Shown: piece by piece, positions 46,891-59,200 of the stretch
How positions within the stretch are numbered: the stretch's first letter is position 1
Layout of the letters: each line of letters opens with the position of its first letter
NCBI GenBank assembly: GCA_014706295.1
Contig: JACSVZ010000010.1
Span: 19,806,501 to 19,870,500 of the forward strand
Source: Lycocorax pyrrhopterus obiensis
Lineage: Eukaryota; Chordata; Aves; Passeriformes; Paradisaeidae
DNA length: 64,000 nucleotides
Direction: 5' to 3'
Made by a program: the position numbers and the translations under genes
The notes under the pieces: generated by a model
What the model was told of the DNA's origin: nothing
Database searches by the model: none
What the model saw: only the letters and a program-made list of their open reading frames with translations

Positions 46891-47207
46891 GATCCCACGT
46901 TAACCCGTGGGTGCCCCGTCCCCTCAGGGTGCCCGGGGCGAGGCGGCCGCGCGGGGCGGCGGCGGGAACCGGCCGATGGCGGCGGGCACACACCACGAGG
47001 CCGGCGCGCGCCGCGCGCATGCGCCGCAGCCCCGCCCCTCAGCGGCGCCCCCTCCCCTCCCTCCGTGCCCCCACTCCCCCGCCCGCGGCCCGGCCCGGCC
47101 CATAAAAGCCGCGGGCCGGGCAAGGGCCCCTGCCGCTCCCGGTGCCCTCGCCATCCTCGTCGCTCGCCTCTGCCGCCTCCCGGGACCGCCCGCCCGCAGT
47201 GCTGCCC
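46890..47207 (+). promoter_or_regulatory. CPEB1: CpG island, TATA-like promoter and 5' UTR of CPEB1
   Basis: A very CpG-dense block contains GCGCATGCGC, an NRF1-type palindrome, near 47016 and several GCCCCGCCC boxes. CATAAAAG at 47101-47108 resembles a TATA box about 107 bp before the ATG. It lies immediately downstream of the minisatellite. Confidence 0.75.
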
Positions 47208-50200
47208 ATGGCCTTCCCGCCGGTGAGTGTGAGCATGTGCCGCCTCTCGAGGCCGCCCCGCCACGTGGTTCCACGCGGTGGTGGTGCTGCTGGGGGGGGG
47301 GGGAGGTGTTCCCGCCTGTTTTGCTTCTGTGAAGAGGGGATGGGAACCCCCAGCCCTCAGGACAGCAGCAGATGGAGCTCCCCCCGCTTCTTGTCAGAGC
47401 GCTGTTATGGGATTCCCCATTAGCCCTTTGGACCCGCCTCGAGGGGGTCCTGCTGCTGAGGTACCGCCGGGGAACAGGGGGCTCTGACGGAGCTCAGGCT
47501 GAGGGAACCCCTCAGCTGACCCGAGCTGCCTTCAGGGAAACGCTGGAGGAGACCGGATCTTAGCCTAGCAACCTGTTGTTCCGCTCTTCTCGGGTTTTTA
47601 GGGGGATGAATCTGGGCTGGAGGTGCTGAGCTCAGGTTTGGATGGTAGGGCGTGTTTTGGCTGGAGTGGGCACTTGTACTCACGCAAGTGGTATTTTTGC
47701 ACACTTCTAAACTGCTTTTTTTAGTGTATAAGGTGACCAAAGTTGCTGTTTTATTCTTAAACCATGTGCTGAAAGCTCGATGTCGTGTCTGGCTGTGGGG
47801 GGGGGGGGTGACACAGGAGACACAGTTCGTAGCTGAGTGTGGACAAAGGTGACTTCTGAGCAAGACAAGTCTGCTGAAAAACAAGTTCTTTTTTTACCCT
47901 TTGCTATTCCCCAGCTGAAACCAATTAATGCTTGTTACAGGTGCCTGTGTGATGGGCTAACAAGGTGTGCTGGCACCTGGAGCGCTGGTGAGGGGGTACA
48001 GCTGTGCACAGGGTGGGAGCTGGGCTCTGGGAAGAGCTCCAGGACCCCGTTGCTTTGCTGCAGTTTGTCTCAACTGGAATGGTCTCCCTAAACCAATTAA
48101 AACCTTATTCAGCTTTGACAATCGGCTGCAACAGGCAGCTGTGGGTATTGCTTGTGAGTGATGGCTTCAAAATGTTTTGTTCCAAAAAAAAAAATACCAA
48201 ATAGCTGCCTTGATGGGGAAATGCCTTTAAAAACAGGGATTTGGCAAAACTGGTGTTGTTCTGAAGTCAGTGCTCCCCTGTGAATTAAGACCATCAAAGT
48301 CCCTTCCAGTCTTAATTCCAACCAGGTGTGTTCAAGATGTCTCTACTCAGTAAACCCCGGGACAGCTGTTTAAGCTTAGCCTTGCTGATGGTGGGAGAGC
48401 TGGTGCAGCCTTTCCTAACACTTTTTGGGGTGAGCTAGGAGTGGGAGTGTGTTGCTTGGTGGAAACAGTTACACCAATGTTGTGTTTTGCGTGGGTGTAG
48501 CTGACTTCAACTTGGGAAGCAAAACATACGAACAGAGAAGGATTTTCTGAGCTGCCTTTCATTGAAGTATGGAGCCATCTTGGCTTGGCTATGTTGACAT
48601 GGGCACCATTTTAACAGCATCTTAAATTTTGTCTTGAGATTCAAGAACCTCTTGGCTGTAGCTACAGCTCCAGGAACCCCTCTGGGCATCAGCATGGCGC
48701 TGCCTGGGTGATATTTTGTGGAAGATGTAAAAAGCAAAGGCTGGATTTTAGCTTAGGTGGATGAGCCTTGCCTGCTCGACAGCATCCCCAGGAGTTAATG
48801 CACATCTTGGCCATACTGGCAGCCAAGCTGTGTTTAATGACTTCCCTAAGGATTAGGATATCCTAATCCTGTGCTAGTGCTGTTGTGATGCTGCAGGTTC
48901 TGCCTAGCCCTGGGATTTCATTATCTCTAGGTTTCCTGCAGGTGTGTGTGCCTCGGGGCTGTGGAGGTTCCTCATTTCCACTTGCCTTGGACAACTTCAG
49001 GGTGTTTTGCTGCACAGGTGTGTGTTGTGCCACTGACTTGAGTGCTGCTGGTTGTGCCTGGAGTGGGCTCTCCTGCAGGTAAACTCTGCAGGCTGTGGGG
49101 GGGTGTCTGCTTGGGGCTGGTGGGATGTGAACTCCAGGGACTTGCCAGCTTCCTGATGCACAGCTGGCAAACAAGAGCTCTCTGCTATGCTGGTAAGGCT
49201 TGCTGGTGCTCTGTTACTCAGAGAGGGGGAACTCCTTTCTCTTTCTTGGCACTCCTTTTCTCAATTCCGTGTGTTTGTTTGGGGGTGCAAGAGGGGTCTG
49301 GAGCCATACAGTACCCTCCTTGAAACGTCAGTGTTCTGGGGATGAATTTTGCTGCTTGGACATAAGTTCTTAGTTGAGCCAGGATGCGGAGGACTGCCCT
49401 CCTGCCTGAGCTTCATCTTGCTGTGTGTCTGTGCATGATGCTGCTTGGGTCTGTGTTTCTGACCTCCAGTGACTTAACCTACAGTCTCAGAATCATTTGT
49501 TCCGTGGCACTGTGTACCTGCTGCAGAGAACTAAATTCCCCTTCCCCTTTGGTTCTGATCCAGGGCCTTCCCTAGAAACTTCCAGATCTCTAAGAGACTG
49601 GGTGTCTTATCAGGTGTTAGGAAGTGGTGTTTGACTCCTGCTGGCTTTAAAGAACCTGTCAGCTGGATCAGCTTCTCCATTGACTTGTTCTTCCCCTGAT
49701 AAAACTGTGTCTGCGCCTCTGGATTGGGATTGTGAGGTGCAGCAGAATGGAATGGCTGAGAATGGCTGTTGGGTCACTGGTTGGTGAGACCCAGGGCGTC
49801 TCACGTGGTGCCAGGAGGACCCACCAGTACTGCTGGACTGGTGCCTCTGGAAGCAGAGGGGATCTGTAGTTTATAGCTGCAGTGTGGAGGGCTTCCAGGG
49901 AAGCCTCGAGAGGCAGTGTGTTGAACTTGCCAAATCCTTCCAGGTGGGACAGGGAAAGCGAATCCTGCCTGAGCTCCGGAGTGCTGCGTTGCTCGTCTTA
50001 GCTGGGGATGTGAGAGCGGCACCGGCTCTGGGGATGCAGCCTCAGGCGTGGTGTTTCCCTGTGCTTTGGTACTGACTCCGAAACGGAAGGATTTGGGTGG
50101 ATTCTCCAGTTTGCAAACTCTTTCCACCATCGTCTCCAGGCTGGTGGGGGTGGTTTGGCTCTGCGTGCTCTGGAGACCTGCAGAGCTCTTCTCAAAGGAG

Positions 50201-53200
50201 TATCTTTTCTTTAGGGTTGGGGGAGGACGGTGAGCCACGACCCCCTTCCTACAAGGGGTTGCAGCGCTGCAAGGTCCCCCCTACCCTGTGTCCAGGATGA
50301 TTGCAGTGTCCCAAGGATATCCTTGACAGTCTAGGGTTAAAAGCTCTCTAGCAGAAGGGATTTTTGTGGAAAGGCTTGGCTGTGCTCTCACTGGTTTGCG
50401 TTCTTGTTTGGAGCAGGACTGGTGCTGCCAGTTGTGGAGACTAAATGAAAAGGAACGGGTGGGGCGTTCGGCTGGCTGCTCCGGGTTATTTTGTCTCGCT
50501 AGAAGAGACTCCTAGGGAAAAGCTTTGCCTCCCGATTTAAGTGGTTCTTTTACAGGAACAGGAGTAGAATGCGGAGTTTCATGCTTGTGCCAAGGCAGCC
50601 TGATGCGGCACTCCTTTTTATTAAAGATGACTGGCAATACTTTTGTAATTTGAGCTTCTGTACTCCAGCTGCTCCTTATAAAGATGACTTAAAGCTCGCT
50701 CGGCCTGTTCTCTCAGCCTGCAGCTCGCTTTTAGCCTTACCTGTTCCACTCTTGTAAATGTTCCACAGTCCTGGCGGTGGGCTCTGATAGGAAAGATGTG
50801 TGCTCATGTCTTTACAAACAATTCCATGGCTGAGGGTACGGGTGTTAACGTCTTTGAAATGGCTGTTAATGTCTCTACCAACTTCAGGCCGCAGGTTTGT
50901 TACAGACCCCAGTTAGTTTGACTCCTGAAACAGATAAAGGGTCCGCACAAGCCTGTTTCTGAACTTTGGGGGAAAACTGACATGGTGGGGGGCGAGGGAA
51001 TATGTGGTAGGTGGTTCGGGAAGGCTGTACCTTCCTAGTACCTCAGCCGATGGGGAAAGGAAGAGGGCAACGTGCGGCCGGGAGTTTAGGCTAAGAGAAG
51101 GCTGCGCCCTCCAAAACCTCGAGAGAAAACCCCGGGGGTGTGTGCCCCAGTGGACTCTCTCCCTTTACTCGAAGAAAGTTGCAGGACTCCTCTGTCTCCT
51201 TTGTGGACACGGGCTTTTCGTGGCGTGATTTCACGCACAGCTCTGAGCATTTCAATAGCCAAAGATGCCAGCCCTCAGCGCTGAAGAGATGCTAATAGTC
51301 CTAAATGGGCTGGAGTTCTCCAGCAATTGTTCAGGTCCTGCCTGAAGGCACCGTGCGAGTTGACCGTTCGGTAGCTTATTCCTGCTGCTTCCAGGACTGG
51401 GTTTCCCTTCCTTTTCAGATAAGTGGTGGCGAGTTGGAGAAAACGATCAGATCGTGCGCGTCTAATGACGAGGTGGGGGGTGGAACGTAAGTGCCAGACA
51501 TGGGCTGGCTAATATTCCCGTCTCCACGTGGAGTTCACTTTAGACCAGCCTCCTTGAAAGATCAGCAAGGGGTCATTTGAAAGTAAAACCAGTTCGGCAC
51601 TTCGGACTTGTTTGCGAATGAAGCAGGACTGGAGGGTAAGTGCGGCCTGAAACTTGCAGAAGCACATCCAGGAGGTGCCTGTATTAAATGTCTTCTTGAG
51701 AAGTACAAATGGCCTAATTTAGAGCTTCGGTGTGTGTTGGAAGAGCAGGGGCTCGTTCGCCAGACTTGATGCTATTCAGTTCTTTGGATTTGGATTTAAC
51801 TTGATTTGCTTAATGGCCAGTATTCTGCTCCGGAGGCCAGGACTGGCGGGGTTGTGCCTCCCTGCTCCTCTCTTTAATGCGGGTCTTAATTGCCGGCGAT
51901 AGAGTTCTGCAGTGGCTTTTGGGTGGCGGGCAGACCCGTCCTCGGCCCCAAAACGTTGGTAGAGATGAAGTTTAGCTGCTTCTGAATTGGCTGAGGCTTG
52001 AGTGTGGTGCAGCTGCTCCCGAACGAGCCTGCATGTCAGTGGCTTGTGAGCAGAGCTGGGAAAGCAGCTGCTCTTCCTGGTTCTCTGGACCGGCACCCGG
52101 GTGCAGGAGGGGTTTGATCTTTCTCAGGCAGAAGCTTTACAAAAGGTAATCCTTTTTAAGGATGGTCCCAAAACCTTGATGCTGGTGGATCTGTGCCCAT
52201 GGAGGGTTGTGCTAAAGCAAAGCTGGTTTGGGGTAACCACCTTTGTGGTCAGGAGCTGCTGCCTGAAGGGAAGATCAGGATTTTATCTTCTGCCTTTCCT
52301 CAGGATTTGGGGCTGTTTGATTAGCTGGGAAGCAGTGTTGTTTGGGGTTTTTTTCTACAAGCCTGAAGTGATTGCTGCTGACTTGGATCATTCCAAGATA
52401 CTGTTCAGAACCCCAAGATAGGTGGTGAGGTGAGCCTTGTGCTCCTCTGCTGTGCATAAGAGGAGCTGCTGTAGTTCCTTGTGTCTGCCTGGACCATGAA
52501 CGTCCCACTTATCCTTTGGTGTCGGGAGACTGATTTTGGGGGAGAAGGTGTGTGCCCCCATTAATCGGATGTCTGCTAGTGTTGTGATGTGCTGGAGAAA
52601 AGCAGCAGGGAGCTGTGTTCACAACCCTGCTGCTTTGGCTGTCAGTCTAAAGTCCATCGCCGGTACCTGTGTGTGGTGGGCAGTGTGCTCTGGTGTGCTG
52701 CGCTGATAAATTGCTGACCCGTTTGCTTAACTGCTTCTTTAATGCCAAGAATTGGTCTTGAGTGTTGCTAAGACCTAAGCTAATGTGAGTATTGGAGGCA
52801 GTCCAGGCGTTCCACAGTGTGTTGAAAGCTGAGTGCTGAGTACTTGCCTATTTGACACAAATACTGGTTCTTTTTTACCAGAAAGAAGATCCTGTGAGGA
52901 GCATAAAAGACTGCTGGGATAGCCCGAATGCCCCTGCACTTTCCACTTGCAGCAATGCGGATATATTCCGCCGGATAAATGCCATGTTGGACAACTCTCT
53001 GGATTTCAGTGGGGTCTGCACCACGCCTGTCACAAAAAGCAAGTGTGACACCCTGCCAGGTACTGGAGGGGGGCTGCTGGAGTGGGGAGGCACTTGGTGG
53101 GGCCTGGTGACCAGGTGATGGCGGCAATCCTAGCGGTGTGGGTGTTGGCATGTTTGGTATCGGGTGGGGGGACTTTGCTTGTGTGCCTGAAGTGGATAAT

Positions 53201-56200
53201 CCATGTATTCCTGGCAGCGTGGAGATGCCTTGGAAGGCTTGCTTGCCTCCCTGTGGTGCTATGGGTCATGGTGGGCAGGGTGTGAGTGCTCCCTGCCTGA
53301 CCTGCCAGTTCCTGGTGTAAATACCTCCTGCAGACTCCTGTGGTCTGCCTCTCCTGGAGGTAGGATTCATCCGCTCTCAGGGTTAGCGAGGCTGAGTTGC
53401 TGCATACATTGAAATTGCAAAAGAATTTTGAAAAACCTTGTTTGCCACAGGTCAGTTAACCTGCATGTAAGAGCACAGGTGGGTGCAGACTTTCCTGCAA
53501 AGCAAGCTTGGTGTGATGAAATCAGTGCTGTGAGCTTCTGTTTCCTCCAGGCTGAGGGGAGTGGGCATATTCTGCTGCCTCAAGACAGAAGTTCTGTGCC
53601 AAAGCAGAGTGTTTGGTCTGGTCTTATTTTTATCCAAGTCAAGGACATGCTTTTGTCCTTTTGCAGCAGCCCAGCTCTGCCACTAAATGTACCTGTGCCT
53701 GATACTCCTTTTGCCAGCACACCTCTGAGCAGCAGTGCTTGTGCCAAGGATTTGGGCACTTGAAAGGGGTTGCTCTTGCCTCTCCAGCCTCGGAATTACA
53801 GGGCCACTAAACACTTTGGCCATTATTGGAAACAAACTGACCCCTCTGGATATATCCCAAAATGAAGTGGGAAGTAAAGGGCTGAGCCTCCCCAGCTGAT
53901 GACCTTGCAGGGTGCCCTGGGCAGAGCAGCTTTCTCTGGAGTCATGTGGAGACAGGGTTGCCTTGGCCTCATGGGTAGTCGGAGTTTTAATCAAATGGGT
54001 GTGGAAAAAAGCTCCAAATAAGTGTCTGGGCACCCTGTGGGTCTGTTTGGTGCCTGCACAGTGCAACTTTGTTCTGGGCTAGTGAAATGACTGCTACCAG
54101 ATGACTTCCAGTGCCGCTTAATCTCCTGGGTATTTGAGGACTTAGCAGTGTGGACCAGGGGCTGATCTGGCCATGTGATCCCATGCTGGCGCTGCAGAAA
54201 TACCAGAAGAAGTGAATTGTTTGCTTCGAGGCCTGGAACCATGGCCAGCATTGCTTGAAACCTGCCTGGTAAAGAGGCTATGCTGGCTACCCCTGAGCAA
54301 TGGTGTAGTGAATATTAACCAATTCAGGTTAGTGGTGCATTTTTAGATATTTGCTATGAGTTGGTTTGGCTATATTTTTTGTTCCTTGGCACAGTGGTAG
54401 CCAGGGCTGCATCTGGTCTGGATGCACTGGAAGCATAAAGGAGAAATAAACAGATATATTTTCCTTTATCTCCTTGCAGTGGGTTCATGAAAGTTGTTTC
54501 TGGCTTCCTTGTTGAAATCTTAGCTATAGCTCTTCTTACTCCATTTGGAATGGGAATGTTGCATAGAATCTTAAAACATGTCCATGGTATTTCCTAATTA
54601 AGTTTCAGCTTGCCAAAGTTAACCTGGTTTATAAAGAAGCTGTCTTTGCCTGCTAGAGCAGATTGATCCTGTGAAGGTGTGGGTTAGTTCTGGTTTTAGG
54701 TCTGGGCTTAAGAGCTGGCACAGCAATTTTGACTTTCAGTGCTGTATTTGACTTTGAAGACTCTTCTCTGAGGGATGAGGGTGTTTGCCTGGCACTGAAA
54801 TAGAACTTCTTACTGACCTGCTGCTTGCAAATCTCTGCTTGTTCTGTCATTTACTCTGGTTTTTCCTAGGGGCATCTGGACCAGAGGGTTTTGCTGGAGA
54901 TGCTTAGAGGTGATGCCTTGTCTGGAAACTCTTGAGTTTCCCCATGGTGTTAAAATGCTTATTTCAGGTGCTCAGTAAGTCCTGTGGAAGACCTCTCACA
55001 GGGCAAGTGTACACTGGGACTTGGATGTGAAAAAGAGCGCCTTCCTCTAGCAAATGTTATTTTTGCTGCAGGGAAACCGAAGTTGTGCTTTGGGGACGCC
55101 TTAAGCAGCTTTCTTCCTGCTGTGGCAGCTGAGGCCAGTCTCAGCAGTGAGTGCTGGGGACCAGGGTGGGGGCCCTGCTCAGCAGTAGTTACCCAGACAG
55201 GAGGGCTTTAGCTTGTATCAAATCCCTTGTACCGTGACACAAATGCTTATGATGGTGTGAGGGAAGAATTCCTCACTTCCCAAAAGATACTGGGCCCTCC
55301 TGAGCCAGGCTGAAAGAGGGCTGCCTTGGGTGCCCTCACTGTTTGGGCCAATGGAAATGTGAAGGTACTGATAAGAGAACAACCTGGGCCAGCAGTTTTC
55401 AGCTGTAAATTTGTGGATGAGTCAGCATCTGCCAGAGTGTCAGCAGCTCAGAGTTATTGGTCTCCTTGCAGTCCCAGCCTCATTTCCTTAATGTTGGAGC
55501 TGGAACCTCTAGGTAGGCAAGGAGGGCCTGAATGCAGCAGCTCTGTAAGCTTTATCCTGTGTTTGGAGCTGAAAAGTGCAGGAGCTGCTTATAATGTTTG
55601 ATAGGTTGCTAATGAGAGTCTTCTCCGTGAAAAAGCTGGCACTGTCAGCAAGGATGTGGATCCTGGGGCATCTATGGTCTATAAATGGGGGAGGTGCTTT
55701 GGCACCTGCACCCTGGCCTGGGTTGTGCAGAAATTCACACCTGGTGGCTGTAAGGCTGAGCAGCTGTTTGCTAAAATTCAGAATATAGTGCAGGTACCTG
55801 GGCAGGTGGCTAAGCCTGGAACAGGTTGTTGGAGCTGTTTGCCTTGCCCTTGAATGAACTTCTGGGTAGGTGACCAATGGAGCAGAGACCCTTGATCTCA
55901 CGTGGTGTCTTGTCATTGCTCCAAGTCAAGTCACTTCTGAAGAATTCCTGAGCCTGTGGTGCTTTTACTTTGTTCAGGAACAACTGGTGTACTGTAGTTA
56001 GACTGGATTGTCATGGAACTCCTTGCTTGGGCAGGCTTAATGAACCTGGAGATCAACCATGAATGTGCAGTAGCTATAACAGGTGAAAGGACTGTCTTTT
56101 TATGACTTAAACTCTTTTAATGGCAGGGCTTGGGGAAGAGACTTTATTCCAGCAGTAAATGCTTGGATCTTAATCTAGTCATGGTCCCTCAAGCTTTTCA

Positions 56201-59200
56201 GTTGTCATCTTCAGGTCAAACTAGATTTATCCTGGCTTGGACTTGGGTTGAAGAAGCCCCTTTGAGCACTAAGAGGATTACACATGGTGGAGAAGGGATG
56301 GCAGAAGTTCGTGACCTTTCACTAATGCTATTGGGGAAGCACGTGTGGAGACACTTTACTGGGCTCACAGTGAGGCCGTGCTGGGATCAGTCCAGCAGCA
56401 GCTTGAGCAATGTGAGGGGGACAGGCTGATTCAGCACTCCTGGATCCACGCAGTTGGAGTGTTATCCCCTTCTGGGCAGAGCTGGGACTGCTGCTACAGG
56501 TACAGCTTGTCACACCTAAAGTTGGATCTCTGTAGAGATCAGTTTGCAGCTGATGATAATCCTTGGTGAACTTGGTTGCCTTGTCAAAGCCAGCTGTGTT
56601 GGGATGCCCAGGCTGACCATCCCCTGAGGTTTGTGGGTAGCTGCTCCAGGAGCTCCCTGAGCACCAGGCTCAGGATGTTCTCCCAAACTGTGGGGTATAG
56701 TGCAGCGGTGTGAGGAGAGCTGTCGTTGTAGAACCTGTGTAGTGGCTTCTGGTACAGGATGATGGTGCTGCCCAACAGCTGCCTCAGTCCTCTCTGGAGA
56801 AAGGCAGAACCTCCTCAGTGCAGACTTTAACCTTTAGTGGCTTTTAGTGTGGTGCTGGAGATGAGAGAGTCAGCATGGCCTTGACAGAGGCAAGAGTCAG
56901 CATCTCCTGCCAGTGCTGCTGGAGCAGCTGCCTGTCCTTGAGCAGCTGCTTTGCAAGGAATGTGATTTTAAAGCTGTTCTGTATGTTCATCACCCCTCTG
57001 AATAAGAACGTGAGCAAGGCCAGTTTCCTAGCTGGCTGGTGGTTTGTTTACCAGGCTTTTAAGCTGGGCCTTGCTGAGTGGAAGGTGCTGCTACCTATAC
57101 CAGCTTTTGAAATCACCCTGTTCTTTCTACAGGCACAACTTCCAGCTCGAGTATAGCTGGGAGTAAAGCTCCCACTGAAGCTTTTGCATGCCTGTTGCTA
57201 GTTTCAACTGAAGGCAGTGCTTGCTTAAAAGGAGCTTTAAAGACATGTAGGTACCCCAAATGTCCGAGCAGCACTGATCTCTTTCATTAAGCTCTGCTCA
57301 TTTAACTGTGACAAAGCAGCCAGTTATTTTGCTCCAACTTGACAGTCCATTGTGTGAAGAAATGAGAGATGCTTAAATTTCTTCCTTTGGATAGGAGAGG
57401 CTTCAGGTGCCAAGTTCAGTGTAAAGGCTGTTAGTTGTGGCCCATCAGGCTTTAATGACTCTGTGGCTGCTTTATTTAAGGAAGACTGAAGGACAAATGC
57501 AAACCCAGACTAGCTGATGATTAAATCGGCTTCCTGTTTGCTCTTAACTGCAGTCAGTTAATGACCTATCACTTGTTTAGCCTTCCAAAAAGTGTCTGAT
57601 ACTGTAATGTAAATTCCTCTGCTCTTCCCTGGCTTGCAGCCCCAAGGAAATATTCCAGACAGCGCTGGATGCAGCTGACCTGATGTGCATGGTCTTGGAT
57701 CAGGGAACAAAATGTTGTAGGATGCAGAGACCCAAAAGGTAGCTCTGCTTGCCTGGAGGTCCTGAGGCAGAGTGAGACTATCAGCAGGAGCTAACCTGAA
57801 GCTGGCAGAACCATTCTGCCTGCCCCAAAGAAATGCTGGATGCCAGGTACACATCCAGAATAGGGAAATGCCATACCTGTGCCCCCGAAGAAGAGCACAC
57901 TTACTGCCCTTGCTCTTGGCCTTTGGATTTAAAGTGTCACATTGCCAGGTCTTTGCCTACATAAGCATGGTGCTTCTTTGTACTGGAAAGTGGCTCTAGT
58001 AATTGGGTTTTGTATCAGAAATGCAGGTCAGTGTTCTGCAGAGCAGGGACTTGGCCTAGAGCTGTTGTACTCTGCAGTGGTCACAGATTGGTGGTGTTCC
58101 TGAAGATCCAGCAGTTTTGTGATGTGTACTGAGCGCTGTCACTCAGGTTTTGGTGCTGTAATTCTGTGACAGTCTCTGTTACTCTTGGAAGAAGGAGGTA
58201 GAGCAGCAAGACTGTTGCAGTGCCTCTTCCTTGGTTTCTGAAGTAGCTGTTTGCCAGCTGCTCAAGTGTTTGTGGTTACGGAATAAGGCAGATTCTTTCA
58301 TCTGGCTGTGAAACAGGTCATGCAGCAGTGTCTCCACTTCAGGAACTTTTCAGATTACAAGGGAGATGCTTAGTTGTGTTTCAGAGAAACCTCTTGTAAC
58401 TAGTAGGTTTATGCCTAACAAGTGCTTTTCTAAGTCCCTGACGATCTCCACTGCACTTCGGGAGTACAATTGGCTCATCTGAAAGCTTTCACTTTGGTAT
58501 TTGTTTGTCCTGTGTGCAAAAGGCATTTGAGAGGCTTAATTTTCAGGGATGCAATTCCCAGCCTTTACAGTTGGAGGTGTAGAGAGGTGTGAAAGGCAAG
58601 CAATGCTGCTGCTGGCAGCTGCCTTCCTATTTGTGGTCTGAAGGCTTTTCTCCCTGCCTCTGGCTTCTCCAGATTTGGTTTGGAAGTTCAGCCTTGGTCA
58701 GAGCTCTACTCCATGGGGTGAATCTGGTTTTGCCAGTGAATGGAGCTTACAGCTGGGCTGGATTTATCCTTCCCTTGCCCTCAGCACTTGGGACCCTCAT
58801 TCGTGGAGGGGCTTCATCTGTATTCAGGCTCTGGTGGAAACCAGCATGTGGGAGCAAAGGGAGAGCTCTCCTGGCTGTGGAGATGCTAGGAGTGGGATTT
58901 GACTTGGTTTGCGTTTGCTTAACCATTCTGAGAAAACCCAGAGGAAGGAAAACCCCATTTGCTGGATTGTTAGCTGGCCTTTCCAGATCTGGAAGGCTCA
59001 AGTATCTGAACATCTTTGTGCTAGGTTGAGGCACCACCTTTCCAGACTGATGGCACAGAGATGCTGCTATGGGCTGGGAGCTGAATCATACTCCCTGCTC
59101 CTCCTGCTCCCTTAGCCCACAACCTGCCTGTGGATCACAGCTCCTGCTGCCAGGCCTTGTGGATCCTTCCCACACAGGCTTAGGCTGTAATTTCCTAAAT

